Positions 7,713 through 15,451 of a DNA stretch of 20,067 bases are shown in pieces; position 1 is the stretch's first letter; each line of letters opens with the position of its first letter. This DNA is from an uncultured Alphaproteobacteria bacterium (GTDB lineage: Bacteria; Pseudomonadota; Alphaproteobacteria; Rickettsiales; UBA1997), in NCBI GenBank assembly GCA_903858915.1, contig CAIOKL010000034.1, forward strand, positions 1 to 20,067, read 5' to 3'. The notes beneath the pieces were generated by a model. That model was not told the origin of the DNA. It searched no databases and saw only the letters and a list, made by a program, of their open reading frames with translations. The position numbers and the translations under genes were made by a program.

Positions 7713-9536
7713 TTATGAAATTTTGTTGTTTGTAAATGTTTTATTGAGACCTTGAACTTCCATAAGAACATCTTTGGCAATTGGTGCCGCAGCCATCGAG
7801 CCACTTTTGCCATGCTCAACAACCACCGAGATGGCATATTTTGGATCGTGAACTGGCGCATAACCAATAAATATAGCGTGATTGGCATTATTTTCACTTT
7901 CGGCTTTTGTCATTTCTTTTTCTCGCTTAGAAATTACTTGCGAGGTGCCGGTTTTTCCAGCCATTTCAAATCCATGAGTTATAATTCTTTTTCCGTACGC
8001 CGTTCCACCCGGTTCGTTAACAACTTTTCTCATGCCTTCTTGAACTAATTTCAAAAAATTACGATCAACAATTGGCTCATTTTTTAACGCATCATATTGT
8101 TTAAAAATATTGCTATTTCGCACTAAATAGGGCTTAATTGGAACACCTCCATTAGCAATTCTAGATGCCACCACCGCAAGTTGCAAAGGCGTTGACAAGA
8201 CATTACCTTGACCAATCGCAGTATTTAGCGTATCACCTTTCACCCACGGCTGATTAAAAACTTTTTGCTTCCATTCTTCGGAAGGAACCATTCCTGATTT
8301 AGCTCCATATAAACTAATATCAAATTTTTCTCCAAAACCAAATCTCTTCGCCATTTCCGTAAATTTTTCATGACCGATTTGATTGGCAAGAGTATAAAAA
8401 TAAACATTGCAAGAATTCATTATGGCGCCTACTAAATCAAGCGATCCATGCCCTTTTTCTTGCCAACAATGGAAAGTTCTTCTGCCTAATTGATATGAGC
8501 CGTTACAAAAAACCCTATTCGAAGGATTGTAACCACTTTCTAGAGCCGCAATGGCAACCATCAATTTGAATGTTGATCCCGGCGGATAAAGCGCCGAAAT
8601 GGGCTTGTTATTCAAAGGCTTTCTTGGATCTTCATTAAGTTGCTTCCAATAATCTTTAGAAATTCCTTCAACAAAATTATTGGTATCGAATGCCGGCGAC
8701 GAAACATAACTAAGGATTTCACCGGTTTTAACATCCATGACCACGACCGAAGCAACATCGTTTTTTATTCTTTCGGTGACAAATTTTTGCAATCCAAAAT
8801 CTATGGTTAAATTGATTCTCGAACCTTCAATTGGCTGTTTAACCGACAGCGTTCGAAGCGGAACTTCATGAACATTAACTTCGACATATTTAACGCCATA
8901 TTTTCCTCGAAGGGCAGCGTCAAAAGTTTTTTCAATTCCCGATTTGCCAATTCGAAAATCTGGATGCATAAACAAATTTTGCTCAGTTTCTTCAATTTCT
9001 TTTTCAGCTGGCAAAGAAACATAGCCCAAGAAATGCGCGGTTTCGTAAGGATATGGATATTTTCTAATGATACCGCTTTCTATCGAAACTCCCGGCAATT
9101 TATGAAAATTTGTTTCAATTCTTGCTAAATCGTCCCAGCCAAGATTGTCGATTAACGAAATAATATTTTTTCTTTTAGCATTTTTTATTTTGGCATAAAA
9201 AATATTTTTATCTTCTTCGCTACTTCCAAGAATTTTTGCGATTTTTTCAATCGCATCGGCAACATTTCTTTTTTTATCAAGATAAATTAAAAGGCGAAAA
9301 TTGCTTTCATTTCTAGTAAGCGGAAGGCCATATCTATCAAAAATAATTCCTCTGCCCGACGGATTAATAACTGGCTTGATTCGATTGCTATCGGATTGAT
9401 TTTTATATTCATCATGCTTCCAAATTTGTAAATATCCAAGACGCAACACCAACATGCTTGCAAGCCCAGACTGAGCCATTCCAAGTATCATGGCTCTTCG
9501 ATTAAATATTTTATTTTTTCTAATATCTCGGAGCAT
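7713..9536 (-). CDS. mrdA: Penicillin-binding protein 2 (rod-system transpeptidase)
   Basis: A peptidoglycan DD-transpeptidase that cross-links side-wall glycan strands in the elongasome with RodA, MreB, MreC and MreD. The 607 residues are typical. One membrane anchor lies at about 14-36. The pedestal domain begins with GRGIIFDRYG at 61-70. The transpeptidase domain holds Ser321 in STFK (nucleophile and Lys324), SCN at 375-377 and KTGTS at 528-532. All three active-site motifs are intact, so beta-lactam binding is expected. The start is well supported: AGGAGA at 9542-9547 lies 5 nt before the ATG, one of only two clear ribosome-binding sites in the window. It starts 1 nt after mreD and abuts the acyltransferase gene. 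rodA, its usual neighbour, is absent here. Confidence 0.96.
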   Translation of the reverse strand: MLRDIRKNKIFNRRAMILGMAQSGLASMLVLRLGYLQIWKHDEYKNQSDSNRIKPVINPSGRGIIFDRYGLPLTRNESNFRLLIYLDKKRNVADAIEKIAKILGSSEEDKNIFYAKIKNAKRKNIISLIDNLGWDDLARIETNFHKLPGVSIESGIIRKYPYPYETAHFLGYVSLPAEKEIEETEQNLFMHPDFRIGKSGIEKTFDAALRGKYGVKYVEVNVHEVPLRTLSVKQPIEGSRINLTIDFGLQKFVTERIKNDVASVVVMDVKTGEILSYVSSPAFDTNNFVEGISKDYWKQLNEDPRKPLNNKPISALYPPGSTFKLMVAIAALESGYNPSNRVFCNGSYQLGRRTFHCWQEKGHGSLDLVGAIMNSCNVYFYTLANQIGHEKFTEMAKRFGFGEKFDISLYGAKSGMVPSEEWKQKVFNQPWVKGDTLNTAIGQGNVLSTPLQLAVVASRIANGGVPIKPYLVRNSNIFKQYDALKNEPIVDRNFLKLVQEGMRKVVNEPGGTAYGKRIITHGFEMAGKTGTSQVISKREKEMTKAESENNANHAIFIGYAPVHDPKYAISVVVEHGKSGSMAAAPIAKDVLMEVQGLNKTFTNNKIS

Positions 9537-9537
9537 T

Positions 9538-10035
9538 TTATTCTCCTAATAATTTTTTGCTTAGATAATCAAAAAACACATGCATCAAAACATAAAAAGA
9601 TGCCGTCAAAAACAATTGGATAAACAGCGATCCGAAATAGCTTGGCTTGCCATTTATGATAACAAATATAATCCATTTTACTAATAAAAATAAAAAGCAA
9701 AAAGCTGTAAATTGTTGCCAAATTTGCATAAAATTTTCTCGGGCGAGAATACGATTATTAAACAATAAAAATAATTTAATTAAAATTATGTAACATAAAG
9801 AGGTAAGCCCTAAAAGGTTGCCGTTCAAGGCGTCATTCCATATTCCAAGAATAAAAACAAACCACAAACCAAATCTATCTTTGAAAATTGTGAAATAGAA
9901 AATTATCATCAAATCAAAAAGGGGCATTATTTTTGCGAAGCCAGCAATTTTGATATTGGAGAGGTTAAGAATGGTCAAAAAAATCGCAAAAAGATAAAGT
10001 AGAATAATTTTTGTGAAAGATTTTTGTTCAAGCAT
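9538..10035 (-). CDS. mreD: Rod shape-determining protein MreD
   Basis: A 165-residue integral membrane protein with about five to six hydrophobic segments (roughly 8-28, 31-50, 53-66, 73-92, 106-128 and 132-155) and few charges. The MreD-like order is clear: a short cytoplasmic start, a PLFDLMIIFYFTIFKDRFG stretch at 38-56, then GIWNDALNGNLLGLTSL at 64-80, which matches the conserved G-x-x-x-D-x-x-x-G-x-x-G-L pattern of the family. It is thought to link MreC, PBP2 and RodA in the elongasome. mrdA follows after 1 nt. mreB and mreC are not in the window, so the mre locus is split in this genome. No SD precedes the ATG, but a plausible promoter lies 29-56 bp upstream. Confidence 0.88.
   Translation of the reverse strand: MLEQKSFTKIILLYLFAIFLTILNLSNIKIAGFAKIMPLFDLMIIFYFTIFKDRFGLWFVFILGIWNDALNGNLLGLTSLCYIILIKLFLLFNNRILARENFMQIWQQFTAFCFLFLLVKWIIFVIINGKPSYFGSLFIQLFLTASFYVLMHVFFDYLSKKLLGE
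9542..9547 (-). promoter_or_regulatory. Shine-Dalgarno site of mrdA
   Basis: AGGAGA (minus strand) sits 5 nt before the mrdA ATG, inside the last codons of mreD. It is notable because nearly all other genes here lack such a site. Confidence 0.7.
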
Positions 10036-10063
10036 GATACTAAAAAAACAGCATTTATTTGCG

Positions 10064-10091
10064 ATTATATCTTTATCAAATTTTATTCAAA
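10064..10091 (-). promoter_or_regulatory. Putative sigma-70 promoter for mreD-mrdA
   Basis: On the minus strand a perfect TATAAT (10064-10069) is preceded by TTTGAA (10086-10091) with a 16-bp spacer. The -10 box lies about 29 bp before the mreD ATG, giving a leader of about 20 nt. The match to consensus is good, although A+T-rich DNA makes chance matches common. Confidence 0.5.
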
Positions 10092-10137
10092 ATTACTTGT
10101 AAAAAATCAACTGCTTTTTTTTAATATTTTTAAGAAG

Positions 10138-10196
10138 AAAATTTACAAAGCTTAGAGGGACAAGGCTAAATTGCCCTATATTTTTTTGTAAATTTT
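10138..10196. terminator. Long two-tier inverted repeat downstream of the polyamine operon
   Basis: A perfect 12-bp outer stem (AAAATTTACAAA at 10138-10149 with TTTGTAAATTTT at 10185-10196) encloses an inner stem, AGGG-A-CAA with TTG-CCCT (10156-10177), that has one bulged A and a 7-nt loop. On the minus strand the 3' arm ends in TTTT, so it could terminate the polyamine operon before the mreD promoter. The two-tier form with an internal loop is more elaborate than a plain terminator and might be a regulatory RNA element. The rest of 10036-10296 holds the mreD promoter and no gene that I can see. Confidence 0.45.
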
Positions 10197-10296
10197 TTTC
10201 AAAATATATTTTATATTGACGATTTTAAAACTAAAATTTGGTATAAATTTGATATTTTATTTATGAATCAAAGGATAGAAATGTTATTTTATAATT

Positions 10297-11328
10297 CTAG
10301 TCAAATAATTTACTAAAATTTCTTCTTTTTCTTTTTTTCCAATTACCTTCATGATAAGCGCTTGAAGCCAATAAAGGAATTACCGAAGTTGCTTCCGCAT
10401 AAACCATTTGTTCAAATGCGGTATCGACCTTACCCCAAGAACAAGCCTCTTTCAAAGTTGAAGAAGAGCAAGCTCCGTCTCTTTGATCGGCAACGGTAAT
10501 TTGAATGGCATATTTATGCATATCAACTTCTTTTCCCAAAATTTCGGCGCAAACTACTGTATCTTGGACGAAATTTTTTGGCACACCGCCACCAATCATT
10601 AATAATCCTGTGGTGCCGGCTTCAATTTTAATTTCGGTAAGTTCACGAAAATCACGAATTGAATCGATGGTAAGATGTGATTTTGGATTTTTAACTTGAT
10701 GCAAAACCAAACCAAATCCCGCTGAAGAATCAGTAAAAGCTGGGCAGAAAATTGGCACATTATTTTCATAAGCCAATTGAATTAGCGATTCTTTTTTCTT
10801 AGCATTTTTTTGCAAATATTTGCCCATTTCGGCGATAAATTCGCGCGAAGAATAAGGCTTAGCTTTCAAAGAATTAGCGATTTCAAAAATTGCATTATCG
10901 CATTTTTGTAAATCTTGTTCATCGATATAAGTGTCGTAAATTCTATCGATATAATTATCGCGTAAAAATTTATCATCGATGAATGGCGTACCTTGATAAT
11001 GCTTGAATCCCAAGGCTTCAAAAAAATCCATATCAACAATCGAAGCGCCCGTTGCGACAATTGCATCGACCATGTTGTATTTAATCATGTCGGCATAAAG
11101 TTTCATGCATCCGCCCGCTGAAGTTGAGCCAGCCAAAGTCAAAATTGTTGAACAAGATTTATCCGCCAACATCATGTTAAAAATTTCGGTGGCACGCGCT
11201 AAATCTCTCGAAGTAAAAGACATGTCATCCATTTGTTTGATGATGGGACGCGCATCAAACGAAGTGATATCGATATGCTTAATTTGCCTTTTTAATAAAT
11301 CTTTTTTAGTAACTTTTTTGGCTGTCAT
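10297..11328 (-). CDS. Deoxyhypusine synthase-family aminobutyltransferase (probable homospermidine synthase-like)
   Basis: A 343-residue cytoplasmic NAD-dependent protein of the deoxyhypusine synthase family. The catalytic Lys is Lys300 in CSWGK (296-300), matching the EAVSWGK of eukaryotic enzymes. Other landmarks are LAGSTSAGGCM at 65-75, VATGASIVDMDFFEALG at 91-107 and the NAD-binding GGGVPKNF at 247-254. Bacteria have no eIF5A, so protein hypusination is not its job. Known bacterial and archaeal relatives move an aminobutyl group to putrescine (homospermidine) or act on agmatine. The gene starts 11 nt after an ornithine decarboxylase-like gene, so putrescine-based homospermidine synthesis is the likeliest role. 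The C-terminus is very basic (KKRKRR at 331-336). Confidence 0.88.
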   Translation of the reverse strand: MTAKKVTKKDLLKRQIKHIDITSFDARPIIKQMDDMSFTSRDLARATEIFNMMLADKSCSTILTLAGSTSAGGCMKLYADMIKYNMVDAIVATGASIVDMDFFEALGFKHYQGTPFIDDKFLRDNYIDRIYDTYIDEQDLQKCDNAIFEIANSLKAKPYSSREFIAEMGKYLQKNAKKKESLIQLAYENNVPIFCPAFTDSSAGFGLVLHQVKNPKSHLTIDSIRDFRELTEIKIEAGTTGLLMIGGGVPKNFVQDTVVCAEILGKEVDMHKYAIQITVADQRDGACSSSTLKEACSWGKVDTAFEQMVYAEATSVIPLLASSAYHEGNWKKRKRRNFSKLFD

Positions 11329-11339
11329 GATCGTTAAAA

Positions 11340-12689
11340 TTAGAATTTAAATTTATTGGATAACTCTTGAGAAGAGCTTAAATACATTGACTCTAAAGGC
11401 TCGTCCTTAACTTCGATTTGAATATTTTTATTAAAACCATTGAACTCGGTACGAATGCTTCTTGAATAAGCTCCGAGCTGTCCAATTTCAATATAATCAC
11501 CTTCGCCAATATTTTCTGGCAAATAAAATGGACCCTTCATCGTATCAAGAGAATCGCAGGTCGGACCGTAAAATCCGAAAGCATCTTTTTGCGAAGAAAG
11601 CGCTGATTTTTTTGAAACTCGAATGGCTTTTGTATGATAAATAAAACCTGGATAACCCGCGTCAAACAAGCCTCCATAGGTTCCATCATTGATATAAAGC
11701 ATGTTATTTTTACGACCTTCAACTCTAACCACCAAAGAACCGGCTTCGGCAACCAAAGCTCTTCCCGGCTCGCACCAAATTTTACAATCTTTTTTTAGAT
11801 TTAATTGATTAACTGAATCGAAAATTTCATCAAAATAACTTTGTAAATTTGGCGGAGTCATGCCCGGATAAATTGACGGAAAACCACCGCCAACATCGAG
11901 AACATCGAGATTAACTTTAGCGCTTTCGATTACTTCTTTGGTAATCATTATAGCGTTTCTATATTCAACCGGATCCATACATTGAGAACCAACATGGAAG
12001 CAGATTCCGAGTCTTTTTGCGGAAGCGCGAACTTTTCTTAATAAGCCCACAGATTCAGAAGGTAAAATTCCAAATTTTCCAGATAAATCGATTGCTGAAT
12101 GCGAATTTGGAATTGACAAGCGCACATGCAATCCAAGCTCTCGCGAGTTGTCGGTTGCATCTAAAATTTTATGCAATTCGTCAAAAGAATCTAATGAAAA
12201 ATCTCTAATTCCAAAATTAAAATATGCCTCTTTAATTGATTCGCGAGATTTAATTGGATGCATGAAATACATTTTAACTTTATCGCCAAAAAGCTCGTTT
12301 ATTAGCTTAACTTCAACGATCGAAGCCACATCAAAATTTTTAATTCCCGACTCAAATAGTCGCGCTAAAACTTGACGATCCGGATTGCTTTTTACAGAAT
12401 ATAAAATTTCCGTTGGATTTTTTGCCGTTTCAAATTTTTGCATAAAAAAATCAACCGCTTTTTTTATAACTGACGGACGAATGCAATAAACTGGGGTCGA
12501 TGGCAATGAGTTTTTAACGAAATCATTAACTGTGCCTAAACTAGAACCACAAGCCTCTTGGCGATTTGATTCACTGGATTTTTTTGCGGAATTCTTCTTT
12601 ATCTTTGGAGATTTTTTATCCGCGGAATGCAAGTAGTGAATTTTTGAATTTGAAGAGGATCTTCGGTCGTATTCTTGTTCTGGTTCCAT
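11340..12689 (-). CDS. Type III PLP-dependent ornithine decarboxylase-like enzyme
   Basis: A fold III (alanine-racemase-like) PLP decarboxylase of 449 residues, probably making putrescine from ornithine; lysine is a possible second substrate. The PLP lysine is Lys100 in YSVKSN. HVGSQ is at 232-236, the phosphate loop DVGGGFP at 265-271, EPGRALVAEAG at 307-317, the specificity stretch NDGTYGGLFDAG at 334-345 and the catalytic Cys378 in GPTCDSLD. The family core starts near residue 55. Before it lies an extension rich in Ser, Lys and Asn with no hydrophobic segment, which is odd for this group. No SD sequence supports either this or a later start. A deoxyhypusine-synthase homologue follows after 11 nt and would use the product. 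tRNA-Arg lies 202 bp upstream on the same strand. Confidence 0.9.
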   Translation of the reverse strand: MEPEQEYDRRSSSNSKIHYLHSADKKSPKIKKNSAKKSSESNRQEACGSSLGTVNDFVKNSLPSTPVYCIRPSVIKKAVDFFMQKFETAKNPTEILYSVKSNPDRQVLARLFESGIKNFDVASIVEVKLINELFGDKVKMYFMHPIKSRESIKEAYFNFGIRDFSLDSFDELHKILDATDNSRELGLHVRLSIPNSHSAIDLSGKFGILPSESVGLLRKVRASAKRLGICFHVGSQCMDPVEYRNAIMITKEVIESAKVNLDVLDVGGGFPSIYPGMTPPNLQSYFDEIFDSVNQLNLKKDCKIWCEPGRALVAEAGSLVVRVEGRKNNMLYINDGTYGGLFDAGYPGFIYHTKAIRVSKKSALSSQKDAFGFYGPTCDSLDTMKGPFYLPENIGEGDYIEIGQLGAYSRSIRTEFNGFNKNIQIEVKDEPLESMYLSSSQELSNKFKF

Positions 12690-12891
12690 TTCTTTTTAAG
12701 GGTAAGAGTAATTAATAAAAAAACAAAAATTTAAACAATTTTTGAAAAGAATGTTATATAAAAAAATATAAAAAGAGTGGCGCAAATTAGAAAATTTATT
12801 TTAAATGTAAACAAAAAAATTAAATTTTACGAAAATAATTAGTTTTTTATTTTTAAAATATCAAAAACGAGACAATAAAAATAAGCTAATT

Positions 12892-12966
12892 TGGTGCCCT
12901 CGGCATGACTCGAACATGCGCTCGGGGTTTAGGAAACCCCTGCTCTATCCCCTGAGCTACGAGGGC
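12892..12966 (-). tRNA. tRNA-Arg (anticodon CCT)
   Basis: The 75-nt minus-strand gene folds into a full cloverleaf: acceptor stem GCCCTCG / CGAGGGC (7 bp), D-arm GCTC...GAGC, anticodon stem GGGGT / ACCCC with loop TTCCTAA giving anticodon CCT, and T-arm GCATG-TTCGAGT-CATGC. The 3' CCA is encoded. It reads AGG codons. Confidence 0.97.
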
Positions 12967-12975
12967 AAATTCTAA

Positions 12976-13014
12976 AAACTTAAAAGGCGATTCACTTTTT
13001 TTGAATTTAAGTTT
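12976..13014. terminator. Hairpin between ccmG and tRNA-Arg
   Basis: A perfect 9-bp inverted repeat (AAACTTAAA / TTTAAGTTT) encloses a smaller TTCA / TGAA stem. It lies just past the ccmG stop and 9 bp before the tRNA-Arg 5' end, so it may terminate ccmG. The T-tract after it is poor. Confidence 0.4.
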
Positions 13015-13045
13015 ATAAAAAATATTTTTTTCATTAACTCGAATT

Positions 13046-13648
13046 CTAATTTAAGCGAATATATCTTTTAATTTCATCCACTGAAAATTCTTGAAGATTA
13101 CCCTTTAAACGCAAAACTATTTTTCCTTTTGGATTTACCAACCAAGTTTCGGGAACTGCCTCAATATTGATAATTTTACTAAAAACCGCTTTGTTGTCGG
13201 CGCCTAATCTTGAAAACGGATTGCCGTTTTGTTGCAAATATTTTATGGTATTTTTATCAATGTCGCGCCAAGCAATTCCATATAAATCAGCGACGGCTTC
13301 GGCTTGCATTCTCACAAGGATATCATGCTCCATTCTGCATGTTGCGCACCAAGAAGCAAAAACATTTATGATGGTATATTTTCCTATCAAATCTTTTTTG
13401 CTAAAAGTTTTGCCGGCTTCAAATAAGTCGGGAATTGAAAAATCTGGCAAATCGATTTCGACCTCTGTAAAATTAATTTGCGAACCACCATCTTCTTTTT
13501 GAAGATCGACGGAATCTTCATTCGATGATGAAGAAATTTCTGGAGAATTTGTTGCATTATCACTTTGTTTATTGCTAAGATTGCGAGTTGCAATTGCAAT
13601 TAAAAAAATCACAACAAATAAAATTGCCAATGGAATAAATTTATTCAT
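13046..13648 (-). CDS. ccmG: Membrane-anchored thioredoxin, CcmG/DsbE type
   Basis: A periplasmic thiol reductase of the cytochrome c maturation pathway that keeps apocytochrome or haem-handling cysteines reduced. Of 200 residues, 1-21 form an uncleaved signal anchor, about 22-60 is a Ser/Asn/Asp-rich linker, and the thioredoxin domain follows. The redox motif is WCATC with Cys101 and Cys104 in FASWCATCRMEH. GIAWRDI at 124-130, the NGNPFSRLG stretch at 141-149 and the cis-Pro segment VPETWLVNPKG at 165-175 fit CcmG/DsbE better than general TlpA. No other ccm gene is nearby. The start codon lies 15 bp from that of tgt on the other strand, leaving little room for separate promoters. A hairpin follows the stop. 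Confidence 0.82.
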   Translation of the reverse strand: MNKFIPLAILFVVIFLIAIATRNLSNKQSDNATNSPEISSSSNEDSVDLQKEDGGSQINFTEVEIDLPDFSIPDLFEAGKTFSKKDLIGKYTIINVFASWCATCRMEHDILVRMQAEAVADLYGIAWRDIDKNTIKYLQQNGNPFSRLGADNKAVFSKIINIEAVPETWLVNPKGKIVLRLKGNLQEFSVDEIKRYIRLN

Positions 13649-13663
13649 AAATTATTTTATAAA

Positions 13664-14791
13664 ATGATCAAAGATTTTTCTTTCAATTTAAAAGCTCAGG
13701 ATAATAAAGCAAGAAGGGGCGAAATAAAAACAGCAAAAGGCACAATTCAAACGCCCGTCTTTATGCCCGTTGGAACCGCAGGAACTGTTAAAGCCTTAAA
13801 AGCCAGCGATGTTGCCAAAAGTGGTGCGGAAATTATTTTGGGGAATGTTTATCATTTGATGCTTCGCCCGACTTCCGAGCTAATTGAAAAAATGGGCGGA
13901 CTTCACAAATTTATGAATTGGAATAAGTCAATTCTAACCGATTCCGGCGGTTTTCAAGTGATGTCACTTTCGCAAATTCGTAAAATTTCCGATGAAGGCG
14001 TTGAATTTTCTTCGCACATCGATGGCTCAAAACATTTTTTAACGCCCGAAAAATCAATCGAAATTCAACACCAACTTGGAAGCGACATAACCATGATTTT
14101 TGATGAATGCGTCGAATATCCCGCAACTTACGACAAAGCCAAAAAAGCTATGGAACGATCTTTGGCTTGGGCAAAACGCTCTAAAGATGCTTTCAAAAAA
14201 CGCGATGGTTTCGGAATTTTTGGCATAGTTCAAGGTTCAACTTTTAAAGATTTACGAGAAATTTCTGCGCAAAAACTAATCGAAATAGATTTTAATGGCT
14301 ATGCGATTGGTGGCTTGGCAGTAGGCGAGGGACAAAAAGAAATGTTTGAAGTTTTAGATTATTGCGTGGATTTTCTTCCGCAAAATAAACCTCGCTATTT
14401 AATGGGCGTCGGCAAACCTGGCGACATTGTTGGCGCGGTTGCGCGCGGAATCGACATGTTCGATTGTGTAATTCCAACGCGCTCTGGTCGCACTGGACAA
14501 GCTTTTGTGCGCGATGGCGTAATTAATATTCGCAATGCCAAATATCGCATTGATGACAAACCCCTCGATGAAAAATGCGCGTGCTACGCTTGTGAAAATC
14601 ATTCCCGCGCATATCTTCATCACCTCGTCAAATCAAATGAAATACTTGGCGCAATGCTTCTTACCGAACATAATATTTTTTATTATCAAGATTTGATGCG
14701 CGACATTCGACTCGAAATTGAAAATAAAAATTTTGAGAATTTTTATAATAATTTTTTTGCAAAAAATCTTCAAAATGACAAAGAAGAATAA
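13664..14791 (+). CDS. tgt: Queuine tRNA-ribosyltransferase
   Basis: Exchanges guanine at position 34 of GUN-anticodon tRNAs (Asp, Asn, His, Tyr) for the queuosine precursor preQ1. The 375 residues match the family. Asp93 in TDSGGFQVMS is the acid-base residue, GGLAVGE at 216-222 is the substrate loop, and the nucleophile is Asp267 in DMFDCVIPTRSGRTGQ. The zinc site is Cys305, Cys307, Cys310 (CACYAC) and His336. The spacing of these residues relative to Zymomonas Tgt is consistent throughout. No later Met is a sensible start. It is divergent from ccmG by 15 bp, with no Shine-Dalgarno sequence, so its promoter must lie inside the ccmG coding region. No queA is in view. Confidence 0.97.
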   Translation: MIKDFSFNLKAQDNKARRGEIKTAKGTIQTPVFMPVGTAGTVKALKASDVAKSGAEIILGNVYHLMLRPTSELIEKMGGLHKFMNWNKSILTDSGGFQVMSLSQIRKISDEGVEFSSHIDGSKHFLTPEKSIEIQHQLGSDITMIFDECVEYPATYDKAKKAMERSLAWAKRSKDAFKKRDGFGIFGIVQGSTFKDLREISAQKLIEIDFNGYAIGGLAVGEGQKEMFEVLDYCVDFLPQNKPRYLMGVGKPGDIVGAVARGIDMFDCVIPTRSGRTGQAFVRDGVINIRNAKYRIDDKPLDEKCACYACENHSRAYLHHLVKSNEILGAMLLTEHNIFYYQDLMRDIRLEIENKNFENFYNNFFAKNLQNDKEE

Positions 14792-14868
14792 TATTGTTTG
14801 CTTTTCAATTTAGTTATGTCATTTATTTAATCACCTAAATTTAAACTTAATCTCAAAATAAAAATTAT

Positions 14869-15423
14869 ATGAAAAAATTAATTATTTTATCTGCAATTTT
14901 TTCTTTGTTTACAACAAAACTATTTGCTCAAGAGCCTTCTGCAAGCGCTCCCAACGATACTACGCCATCAACTCAAGAAACAAGCAAATCTTCAAAATCT
15001 AAAAAAGAAAAAAGAGAGGAACGCTACGAAAATGCCTCTCCTGAACAAAAAGAAAAAATGGACAAAAGACGCGAAGAAAATAAAAATCTTTCAAAAGAAG
15101 AAAAAAAGGAAAAACGCGAAGAAAATAGAAGCGACAATGAAGGCAAAAAAGATTCATCGGACAATGAAGATGAATACAAAAAACCGCCATATGGAAGAGG
15201 AGAGAGCAGAGGAATGGGTGGCAATGGTCGCTACCAAAACGCTTCGCCGGAGCAAAGAGAAACAATGGATAAGCATCGCGAAATGATGAAAAATTTACCA
15301 TCTGAAAAAAAGGAATTAGTCAAAAAAGAAATGGAAAGACATCGCGCAGAAATGAAAAAAATTACTGGCTTTGATTTGCCGTCTCCGGGAAATCCAAACG
15401 GACCAAACGACAAACCCGAATAA
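14869..15423 (+). CDS. Exported highly charged protein with duplicated SPEQ helical module
   Basis: I do not recognise a named family. Residues 1-20 are a signal peptide with a probable cut after LFA (before Gln21). The mature protein is rich in Lys, Glu and Ser. A ~34-residue module occurs twice: at 52-85 (RYENASPEQKEKMDKRREE...) and at 121-154 (RYQNASPEQRETMDKHREM...), separated by an acidic/Gly linker (DEYKKPPYGR, RGMGGNGR). Each looks like an amphipathic helical hairpin. The pattern of P-E-Q followed by N-L-x-x-E-K-K recalls DUF3106 or Spy/CpxP-like periplasmic proteins, but only weakly. The end (LPSPGNPNGPN) is Pro/Gly-rich. It lies 28 nt before a second exported protein that shares its C-terminal motif, so the two are probably an operon. 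A periplasmic location is inferred. Confidence 0.75.
   Translation: MKKLIILSAIFSLFTTKLFAQEPSASAPNDTTPSTQETSKSSKSKKEKREERYENASPEQKEKMDKRREENKNLSKEEKKEKREENRSDNEGKKDSSDNEDEYKKPPYGRGESRGMGGNGRYQNASPEQRETMDKHREMMKNLPSEKKELVKKEMERHRAEMKKITGFDLPSPGNPNGPNDKPE
15022..15330 (+). repeat. Internal duplication of 34-residue module
   Basis: Codons at 15022-15123 and 15229-15330 encode two copies, 69 residues apart, sharing R-Y-x-N-A-S-P-E-Q-[KR]-E-x-M-D-K-[RH]-R-E and then K-N-L at the same register. The DNA has diverged at third positions (for example CGCTACGAA against CGCTACCAA), so the duplication is old and kept by selection. Confidence 0.65.
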
Positions 15424-15451
15424 ATAAATATCAATTAAAAATTTTATAAAA

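Noticed and set aside
10297..11328. True deoxyhypusine synthase modifying eIF5A
   Set aside because: The window is bacterial and bacteria have no eIF5A. The operon partner is a putrescine-forming decarboxylase.
14924..15286. 120-residue Lys-rich plus-strand frame
   Set aside because: It is the +1 shadow of the charged exported protein; A-rich Lys/Glu codons keep other frames open. It has no signal peptide and no start context.
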